Assembly: GCA_016177145.1 (NCBI GenBank)
Contig: JACOVV010000032.1
Span: 1-13,275 of the forward strand
Reading direction: 5' to 3'
DNA from: Candidatus Omnitrophota bacterium
GTDB taxonomy: Bacteria > Omnitrophota > Gorgyraeia > JACOVV01
Length of the DNA stretch: 13,275 nt
A program made the translations under genes and the position numbers. This document shows, piece by piece, positions 1-5,880 of this stretch. The notes under the pieces were generated by a model. That model saw only the letters and a list, made by a program, of their open reading frames with translations, ran no database searches and was not told the origin of the DNA. Position 1 is the stretch's first letter. Every line of letters begins with the position of its first letter.

Positions 1-3000
1 CGCTGTCCTTGGCGTTTGCGGCAAGTTCAACGGCTCTGTTGATCAAATAAATTCTCGATGCGGCCAGGTCGCGGAACTGACCGGATGTTTGCACGACCAC
101 GTCAATCCGCGGGCGTTTTAATTTCTCCATCGGAATCAATCGAACGTCGTAAACGGCCCCCCTGGCGTTGCGCACCGGCTCCACCCCCAAAAGATAGAGA
201 ATCTCGGCAATCGTCGTTCCCTGTTCGCGGACAAATTCACTGCTCCAAAGGGTAAAAGCCACCTTCTTGGGATAAGCCCCTGTCTCCTTTTGCCGGATCT
301 CGATCAGCCGCTCGGCAAGCTTCACACCGGTCTTCCACGATTCCTCCGTCGGCGTTTTCTCGGCATCAATCCCATAGGTATTCCGCCCCGCAGGAATCGA
401 ATCCGGGTTGACGATCGGGTCGCCCCCTGAGGCGGGAGCCGTATAGCCGCCGGACAAAGCATTGACAATGGTGTTCATTTCGATCTCAGGAGAGCTTTCG
501 ACAGCCTTGTAATAATTCTTGATGGACGAGAGCGTGGATTGATAAAGCTCATAAGCCGCGTTAAATTTCTGTTGATCGAGGACGCTTTCGCGCGAATGCG
601 AATGAACCTCACCGTCACTCATGGTTTGATGATCATGCTCACGGTCCTGCTGATGCCTGTCGTGCTCATGAGAATGCTCTCCTGCCGGGAGCCATTCGTG
701 AGAATGGGCGGCAACGTAATGCTCTAATCCATTAAGATCGGCAAATTCTTCAGGAGACGCGCCGTTCAATAAAATCTCATCAATCAGGGCAAAGGCCTGG
801 CCGCGATAGAACTGCTCCAAATCATGTCCATGCAATTCCGTCTGCAAGATTTCCCGCCCTCTGGCCGAATCCATTTCTTCAAGACCATGGGCCAAATAAT
901 CCACGGCGATCAACCGCACGGTCTCTGTCATTTCTTCGGGGCGATAGTTCTCTCCTAACCGGTAAAGACCTCTTGTGATTTTTCCCTGAGCCAGCGAATG
1001 GCCGTATTCGACGATTTTGTCTATCATTTCGTCGGAGACAGTGGACGTGCTGTTAAAATCATCGAAACCGAGGTCTTTATAAATATTCGTCTTAAGGAGA
1101 AGACCTTTGATCGTTTCCCGGTACTCTTCTTTTATCGCTTCATCCTCGATACTCTGAAACTCATGGACCTTGTCATGAAGTCCGGCTAAATCCGAATAAA
1201 GCCCTGATTCGGTAAACGGCGGCGTGATATGCGTCATCATCGTCGCGTAACTTCTTCTTTTGGCCACCAGGGCCTCGCCGATATTACTGATCGAGTAAAG
1301 ATAAAAATGCGGAATACCGTTGAGCAGGGCGTCGGGCCAATCGTATTGGGACAACGCCACCTGTTTCCACGGTGTGAATTCCACACTGCCGTGGGTGCCG
1401 AAATGGATAAACGCATCGGCCCCAAATCCGCGAAGCCCCCATAAATAAGCGGCAAGGTAAGGATACGGCGGCGCTTTTTTGGCGCCGTGGACAAGTTTGG
1501 ACTCGTTCCCGCCATACGCGGATAAAGGAACCGGCAAAAGGACCACGTTCCCGAATTGAACGCGCGCCACCGTGACAGCCGGTTTGCCGTTTTTCTCAAG
1601 GGTCATATACTCCCCGATCGGCCTACCGTATTCGCGTTCGACATCCGCGATCATCTCCGGCTGGAAATATTTTTCCATCCACTCAGTGATTTGGTCTTTT
1701 TCAATCAACACAGGATCACCGCTCTTGAGATACTCCTCAAATGCCCCTTTGGCATAAGGCCCCAACACCCGCCCGTCGTTTTGTATTTTTTGAAGCAGCT
1801 CGTCTTCGTTTTCAGGCAGCTTGCCGGTGTTATAGCCCTCAGCTTGTAAGCGTCTCAAAAGGTTCAGAAGGGAAGGAGCGATTTCCAGCCCTTCGGCGAC
1901 CATCGCATTCTGTCCGGCTCCTTTGTAATAAAAAATCGTGATTTTCTTTTCCGCGTTCGGCATCGTGCGCAGACGTATCCAGCGACTCGCCAAATCACAA
2001 AAAGTTTCTATGCGGCCCGGCAGCTCTTTAAAGACTTTCAGTCCGCTCTGGTCTGCGAATTGCGTCGCAATCACGTAGGGAGAAACACCGCCGTCCACTT
2101 CCGGCATCACGACACCTTGACTCAATACCCCGGCATCAATGCCGCGCTGATTTTTAAGCCATGCCTCATATTCCTCAAACACCACGAGCGGACAGAGCAG
2201 GGGGATATTTTGTTTCTTAAGCCACGCAACACCCTCCTCCGAAGCAAGCCGCCCGTGCGGAATCAAGACGATCAAAGAAGGATTGACTCCTTTAAGAAAT
2301 TCAAGACGCTTATCGTTGCCAAAAACCGGATAGAGATTAAATCCTCTTTTCTCAAAGCTCCTGATGAGCGGTTCATAAAACGCTCTGCCTCCTTCCCGTC
2401 CAAGGACGACGGAAACAATCGCAATCCTTGGCGCCCCCTCTTTATAAAATCCCTTACGTTCGTAAAACCGCTGATAAGCTTCGAAGCTTGCGAAAACATC
2501 CTCCTCTCTCAGGTGAAAGAACCCCTCGTTCGGATAAACAACCGGTTCCGCTATTTTGCGGGAGAATAAAATTTTCCTGTCGAACACCCTCCTGGAATAA
2601 TTGAGCAGCGACCACAGATTCTTCCGCCCGCCGTTTTCAAAGTACGCCTTGACCCGTTCCCGGTCTTCCCCTTTCAGATTGCCGAAATCGGCGTCTCCCT
2701 GCAGTAAACCGAATAGATAGAGTTTGGTTCCGCTTTTTCCCGCCGCCTGAATTTGCTCGATCTGTTTTTCGCTGAGATTGATGGCGTGGGCGAAAAAATA
2801 GATCACATCGTATTTCTTCAAATTAAAATCCTTGCCGGATTGAAAATCAATCCGATGGAGTTGAATCAACGGATTGTCATTGGCCTGGCGAATAGGAGCA
2901 AATTGATGATCGGCAAAATTGACAAACCCGATATGGGTTACAGACGCATATTGAGAGTAACCCAGCCAAGCCGCCGCGAAAAATACGATCCCCATCCCTA

Positions 3001-3022
3001 GTTTTTTCTTATTCCGGAACAT
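1..3022 (-). CDS. hmuS: CobN-like metal chelatase, HmuS-type (haem dechelatase candidate), 3' end off window
   Basis: The reading frame is open from an ATG at 3022 to the left edge, about 1007 residues with no stop, so the C-terminus is missing; CobN-family proteins are usually 1200-1400 residues. CobN signatures are visible: HFGTHGSVEFTPWK at residues 540-553 (compare HFGTHGTLEWLPGK in CobN), VAFTLWSSEFVREQGTTIAE near 921, and RPRIDVVVQTSGQFRDL near the edge. Residues 9-28 are hydrophobic after a lysine-rich start, which suggests a membrane anchor or signal peptide, unlike cytoplasmic CobN. Residues 768-809 hold a histidine-rich insertion with 11 His. The start overlaps the upstream DUF2149 gene by 14 nt and has a Shine-Dalgarno AGGAGGGG. 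The context (hemP, HmuT/U/V-like genes, Fur box) points to HmuS, which in Bacteroidetes acts on haem, rather than to cobalamin synthesis. Family is certain; haem as substrate is inferred from neighbours. Confidence 0.85.
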   Translation of the reverse strand, partial: MFRNKKKLGMGIVFFAAAWLGYSQYASVTHIGFVNFADHQFAPIRQANDNPLIQLHRIDFQSGKDFNLKKYDVIYFFAHAINLSEKQIEQIQAAGKSGTKLYLFGLLQGDADFGNLKGEDRERVKAYFENGGRKNLWSLLNYSRRVFDRKILFSRKIAEPVVYPNEGFFHLREEDVFASFEAYQRFYERKGFYKEGAPRIAIVSVVLGREGGRAFYEPLIRSFEKRGFNLYPVFGNDKRLEFLKGVNPSLIVLIPHGRLASEEGVAWLKKQNIPLLCPLVVFEEYEAWLKNQRGIDAGVLSQGVVMPEVDGGVSPYVIATQFADQSGLKVFKELPGRIETFCDLASRWIRLRTMPNAEKKITIFYYKGAGQNAMVAEGLEIAPSLLNLLRRLQAEGYNTGKLPENEDELLQKIQNDGRVLGPYAKGAFEEYLKSGDPVLIEKDQITEWMEKYFQPEMIADVEREYGRPIGEYMTLEKNGKPAVTVARVQFGNVVLLPVPLSAYGGNESKLVHGAKKAPPYPYLAAYLWGLRGFGADAFIHFGTHGSVEFTPWKQVALSQYDWPDALLNGIPHFYLYSISNIGEALVAKRRSYATMMTHITPPFTESGLYSDLAGLHDKVHEFQSIEDEAIKEEYRETIKGLLLKTNIYKDLGFDDFNSTSTVSDEMIDKIVEYGHSLAQGKITRGLYRLGENYRPEEMTETVRLIAVDYLAHGLEEMDSARGREILQTELHGHDLEQFYRGQAFALIDEILLNGASPEEFADLNGLEHYVAAHSHEWLPAGEHSHEHDRHQQDREHDHQTMSDGEVHSHSRESVLDQQKFNAAYELYQSTLSSIKNYYKAVESSPEIEMNTIVNALSGGYTAPASGGDPIVNPDSIPAGRNTYGIDAEKTPTEESWKTGVKLAERLIEIRQKETGAYPKKVAFTLWSSEFVREQGTTIAEILYLLGVEPVRNARGAVYDVRLIPMEKLKRPRIDVVVQTSGQFRDLAASRIYLINRAVELAANAKDS

Positions 3023-3338
3023 AAATAATTTTCCCCTCCTCTAATTCATAAGCGACCCCAACCCGCCGCCCTTTGCCTTCGCTTGTTTTTCCCGATGCTT
3101 TATAACGCTCTATCTCCTTCCCCTTCTTGATGATGATCTCCATGTTTTCTTTTCCGGGATTTTTCACTAGCGTCATCTCCTCCTGCGTAAAAATCTCGGT
3201 CATTTGCAGACGGGTGACCATCGCCACCATCAAAGCCACGGCAAACACCGTGGCCAGATCAAAAAGATTGGCCATCCCAGACAACGGGTCATCGTCAAAG
3301 TCACTTAAGGCCTTATACGAGTATCGTCTTTTTGTCAT
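3009..3338 (-). CDS. DUF2149 family protein, HmuV-like, ExbD-like membrane protein
   Basis: A 109-residue protein from the ATG at 3338; a TTG two codons earlier is a weaker choice. The ATG has GGAG six bases upstream. The N-terminus is basic and then acidic (DDDPLSGMANLFD, residues 15-27), followed by one membrane helix (about 28-44) and a small soluble domain rich in Lys and Glu. DPLSG followed by a helix is, from memory, the DUF2149 signature. Asp27 at the helix entrance sits where ExbD and TolR carry their proton-pathway Asp, so an ExbD-like partner role is plausible but inferred. The gene overlaps the ExbB-like gene upstream by 26 nt and the chelatase downstream by 14 nt, implying translational coupling. 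In Bacteroidetes hmu loci the equivalent gene is hmuV. Confidence 0.75.
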   Translation of the reverse strand: MTKRRYSYKALSDFDDDPLSGMANLFDLATVFAVALMVAMVTRLQMTEIFTQEEMTLVKNPGKENMEIIIKKGKEIERYKASGKTSEGKGRRVGVAYELEEGKIIYVPE

Positions 3339-3930
3339 TTTCAACTCCGCTTCGGGCTAAATCAAACAGGTACTGCAAATTATTCAGATCCTCGATAAAC
3401 CACCGCTTCTTTACCAGATGAGTCACAAACCCGACAGCCCCGCAGAAGACGCCGATGACTGTCGTCGAAAAAGCAACCTGCATGTTAACGGCCATCGCAG
3501 TCATATTGCCGGAAGCCAGAGCCACCAGCGCCGGCCCCAGCGGGATCAACGTCCCCATCAGCCCCAGCATCGGCCCCACCCGAATCAATATCTTGGAGGA
3601 TTCAAGTTCCTTCTCCCCCTTGAGTTCGAAATCGGCCAAAATTTTATCGGTATGGACAGAGCGCCATTGCGCGCGGCCGGCTTCATTGAGTGAAGCAGCA
3701 AACCGGCTGTGGCCGCTGAGGTTCGGTAATTTGAATTCCGATTCGCCTATCTCTTTGAGATCCAACAAAACCTGGCCGATCTCTTCTCTGAATTTGAGCC
3801 GTCCCAGATAGATGCCATAGAAACTTCCGAGCATCAAAAGCGACCCGATGAAAGACACAATTAAAAACACAACCACCGGCATCAGAAATGCCATCGAGAC
3901 CCAATAGAGAATATTCGTTAAGAAATTCAT
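3313..3930 (-). CDS. MotA/TolQ/ExbB-family proton channel protein, HmuU-like
   Basis: 205 residues with three hydrophobic regions: about 8-43, 115-140 and 145-173. The motif VGPMLGLMGTLIPLGPAL (118-135) corresponds to the ExbB/TolQ signature around LGPLLGLLGT in membrane helix 2, and helix 3 (VAFSTTVIGVFCGAVGF) keeps the family pattern of small and Thr residues. It is clearly divergent from the canonical ExbB encoded at 9235-9855. The ATG at 3930 has AAAGGA seven bases upstream and lies 4 bp after the preceding gene's stop. Its partner is probably the DUF2149 protein that overlaps its 3' end. Together they could form a proton-driven motor for the haem system (inferred). The equivalent gene in Bacteroidetes hmu loci is hmuU. 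Confidence 0.8.
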   Translation of the reverse strand: MNFLTNILYWVSMAFLMPVVVFLIVSFIGSLLMLGSFYGIYLGRLKFREEIGQVLLDLKEIGESEFKLPNLSGHSRFAASLNEAGRAQWRSVHTDKILADFELKGEKELESSKILIRVGPMLGLMGTLIPLGPALVALASGNMTAMAVNMQVAFSTTVIGVFCGAVGFVTHLVKKRWFIEDLNNLQYLFDLARSGVENDKKTILV

Positions 3931-3934
3931 CTGT

Positions 3935-4615
3935 TTATCCTTTCTTCAACAATCGCTTCTGCCGTAAAAACCCGAGCCCGCAGAATCCTGTCATCGTCAG
4001 CAAAACCACCATGGTTTGCTTGACGGGAATTTCAAAATGGCTTTGACCGATATTGGCGCCAACAATCACCAGCGGAAGAAACGCAGCCAGGAGAATCTGT
4101 AAAAATGAAAGCGCTATCTTGGACTCCATCTTCCATTCCCATACTTTTATCCATTTATCGAGAGCCGCGGCGCTTAAAATCAAAACGGTGAAAACGCCGA
4201 CGGCAAATCCCAGCGCGATCAAAAAGAACGAAATCCTTTCAATGGCATGAAAAAGAGACGTCTGCATTAGGAAAAGCCCGGCCAGGAAAATCCCCGAAGG
4301 GGCTAAAACCAAACTCTGGGTCATCATCCGATTCCGGCCGGCATAGCGGCTCTTGATTAAAAGGAAACTGAGAAGCATCATCCCGATAGACTCAAATGCC
4401 TGAAACGCACAAGCCGCCGACAGCGCGTTAAAATCAGACAGAAATTGAAAAGCAGTCTGAAGATTCATTTTTGCCGACAGGGGAAAGAACATCAAAATCG
4501 CCGCCGATACTAAAGCAGCATAGATCAGCTGATGTCTTTTCTTGGCCAGCAGAGAAATGCTATGAACGGTATGGATGAATCCTAAGATAAAGAGGATTCC
4601 CAAAAACAACCACAT
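3935..4615 (-). CDS. Seven-helix membrane protein, HmuT/DUF2162-like
   Basis: 226 residues, almost entirely hydrophobic, with about seven membrane segments (roughly 1-22, 27-46, 62-87, 105-124, 130-155, 168-190 and 198-218) and a basic C-terminus (RQKRLLKKG). No catalytic motif is recognised. Two histidines in the first helix (His15 and His18, in FIHTVHS) could be ligands, but this is speculative. The assignment as DUF2162, a predicted transporter family, rests on gene context: it precedes an ExbB-like gene, a DUF2149 gene and a CobN-like gene, the set seen as hmuT-U-V-S. The start at 4615 has only a weak GGGG Shine-Dalgarno. A 112-bp gap containing a hairpin separates it from hemP. It may be an inner-membrane permease for haem or iron. 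Confidence 0.6.
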   Translation of the reverse strand: MWLFLGILFILGFIHTVHSISLLAKKRHQLIYAALVSAAILMFFPLSAKMNLQTAFQFLSDFNALSAACAFQAFESIGMMLLSFLLIKSRYAGRNRMMTQSLVLAPSGIFLAGLFLMQTSLFHAIERISFFLIALGFAVGVFTVLILSAAALDKWIKVWEWKMESKIALSFLQILLAAFLPLVIVGANIGQSHFEIPVKQTMVVLLTMTGFCGLGFLRQKRLLKKG

Positions 4616-4671
4616 CGTAACCCCGTGTTGGTAATGTTGTGTCGCTAGCTGGGTTTTGTCTTTTGAGCAGG

Positions 4672-4703
4672 AGCGCCGTCCCTGGCTGTTTAAAGGCGCT
4701 TGG
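4672..4703 (-). repeat. Hairpin element, copy B
   Basis: An imperfect inverted repeat (AGCGCC ... GGCGCT) encloses a loop whose sequence is shared with the element at 8180-8209. On the minus strand the shared part reads GCCTTTRAAYAGCCAGGGA followed by GGC. It lies between hemP and the HmuT-like gene, about 57 bases before that gene's start. No U-tract follows on the minus strand, so it is not a simple terminator. It could be an mRNA-processing or stability structure within the operon, or an interspersed REP-like repeat. Confidence 0.55.
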
Positions 4704-4727
4704 ATTTTTGGCTGGGTATCGCTTTAT

Positions 4728-4916
4728 TTATTTTGTCAGAATTAATTTCCGTTGTTTGGTAATCATCAGGCGATACCAATCGTCATTATGCTTAATCAGA
4801 ACAAGCCGCCCTTCGTCTCCAAAGAGGTCTTTAGAGTGAATGACCAGACTTGCCTTGCCGGTTAAATCAACCATCGGTGAGGGTGCGCTCGTCTCTTTTA
4901 AATCCTCTTGTTTCAT
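4728..4916 (-). CDS. hemP: Haemin uptake protein HemP
   Basis: A 62-residue protein starting MKQEDLKETS. The C-terminal half, LVLIKHNDDWYRLMITKQRK followed by LILTK, matches the HemP/HmuP family, whose members end in a Y-R-L-x-x-T-x-x-x-K-LILTK pattern. Family members are short proteins encoded first in haem-uptake operons; in some proteobacteria they are needed for activation of the haem receptor gene. A GTG one codon upstream (4919) sits eight bases from GGGAG and is a possible alternative start. The gene is the first of the haem operon, about 75-80 bases downstream of a Fur box and promoter. Its presence is the strongest sign that the genes that follow handle haem rather than corrinoids. 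Confidence 0.85.
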   Translation of the reverse strand: MKQEDLKETSAPSPMVDLTGKASLVIHSKDLFGDEGRLVLIKHNDDWYRLMITKQRKLILTK

Positions 4917-4990
4917 CACAAAAGTTTCTCCCTTTAACCCGCCGTAACGGACTTACGTTGACTCCAATCAGAGACGGTCTGGCCTAAGAA

Positions 4991-5019
4991 ACGATAAAGA
5001 GAATGAGACTCATTCTCAA
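4991..5019 (-). promoter_or_regulatory. Predicted sigma-70 promoter of the hemP operon
   Basis: On the minus strand TTGAGA (5019-5014) is followed after 17 bases by TATCGT (4996-4991): 5/6 and 4/6 matches to the consensus at ideal spacing. The Fur box occupies nearly the whole spacer, so Fur binding would block RNA polymerase. The predicted leader to hemP is about 70 bases. Confidence 0.6.
4999..5017 (-). promoter_or_regulatory. Fur box of the hemP-hmu operon
   Basis: GAGAATGAGACTCATTCTC is a perfect 9-1-9 palindrome of 19 bp. It has the architecture of the Fur consensus GATAATGATAATCATTATC and matches it at 14 of 19 positions. It overlaps the -35 element and spacer of the hemP promoter. The same TGAGACTCA core recurs before exbB and on the fur start codon. 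Confidence 0.85.
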
Positions 5020-5048
5020 TATATGCGCTAAAAACCAATACCCCTTCA

Positions 5049-5870
5049 TCAATTATCCTCAATCTTTCTTTCCTTGAGCAAGAAGGTTATCCCAATCAAG
5101 TAACTCCAATAAACGATCACCTCGGTCAGAGATGGATTCCCGTTATACCCGAACAGCGCCTTCAGAAAAGACCCGATCCCCTGTTTTTCATTCAGAATAG
5201 GATTGATATTCCAAATGGGATAAATGATGGGGTTGATCCACCCTATTTCTTCCAGTTCGTGCACACCGTAGGCCAGTAATCCCCCGGCAATCACAAGAAT
5301 CAACAATCCTGTCCCACGAAAGAGCGCGCGCATCGGAATCTTCTTTCCGCCGAAAAAGAGGAGCGCCGCGATCGTCACCGCCAGAGAAAATCCAAAGAGT
5401 CCGCCCCAAAAAGAAACTACCCCTCCTCCCTGTAATGAGATGGCTTTTAAAAACAAAACCGTCTCCGCCCCTTCCCTGAAAACCGCGAAGAAAGGAAGGG
5501 AAATCATGACGAAATAATCATTTCTCGAAAGAGCCGCCTCCACTTTCGTTTCGATATCCGATTTGATTTTTCTCCCCTGTTTGTCCATCCAAAAAACCAT
5601 ATAGGTAAGAACAGAGGCCGCCACCAGAGAAATGACCCCTTCGATCACTTTCTCCATCTGCCCTTGCGCCGATTGAGTCAGCGTCATGATCCATAATCCA
5701 GCGCCAATACTGACCAGAATCGCCGCAAGCACGCTGGCAAAGACATGAGAAAAATACCGATGGGCTCTTAGGCGAGCCAGAACCGTCAGGATGATCCCAA
5801 CGATCAGGCTCGCCTCAAGGGCTTCCCGAAAAACAACTAGAAACGTCGCTGCAACTGTCGCCTCATTCAT
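5049..5870 (-). CDS. FTR1/EfeU-family high-affinity iron permease
   Basis: 273 residues, close to the usual FTR1/EfeU length (about 276 for E. coli EfeU). Both family signatures R-E-x-x-E are present: REALE at 15-19 (in FREALEASLIVGI) and REGAE at 132-136 (in FREGAETVLFLKA). These glutamates bind iron during transport. About seven membrane helices are visible. The ATG at 5870 was chosen over an upstream frame extension because AGGAG lies seven bases before it and the family starts just before the first REALE motif. The start is 10 bp after the receptor stop, and its Shine-Dalgarno abuts that stop. No EfeO or EfeB partner follows. The likely role is moving iron released from the FecA-like receptor's substrate across the inner membrane. 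No terminator was seen downstream. Confidence 0.92.
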   Translation of the reverse strand: MNEATVAATFLVVFREALEASLIVGIILTVLARLRAHRYFSHVFASVLAAILVSIGAGLWIMTLTQSAQGQMEKVIEGVISLVAASVLTYMVFWMDKQGRKIKSDIETKVEAALSRNDYFVMISLPFFAVFREGAETVLFLKAISLQGGGVVSFWGGLFGFSLAVTIAALLFFGGKKIPMRALFRGTGLLILVIAGGLLAYGVHELEEIGWINPIIYPIWNINPILNEKQGIGSFLKALFGYNGNPSLTEVIVYWSYLIGITFLLKERKIEDN

Positions 5871-5880
5871 ACACGTGCTC

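Noticed and set aside
1237..1599. Minus-strand open frame of 120 codons
   Set aside because: It is out of frame with, and inside, the CobN-like gene, whose frame carries the HFGTHG signature in this very stretch.
2060..2569. Plus-strand open frame of 169 codons
   Set aside because: It lies fully antisense to the CobN-like gene, which is continuously open and carries family motifs; no supporting domain on the plus strand.
4672..4703. Possible cobalamin riboswitch, because AGCCAGGGA slightly resembles the B12 box and a CobN-like gene follows
   Set aside because: The other conserved B12 riboswitch segments are absent, the element is only about 30 bases, and copy A directly follows the tonB stop with no room for the rest.
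4639..4839. Plus-strand 66-codon frame across the hemP-HmuT gap
   Set aside because: It crosses the hairpin and the antisense of hemP, with no family match or ribosome site of note.
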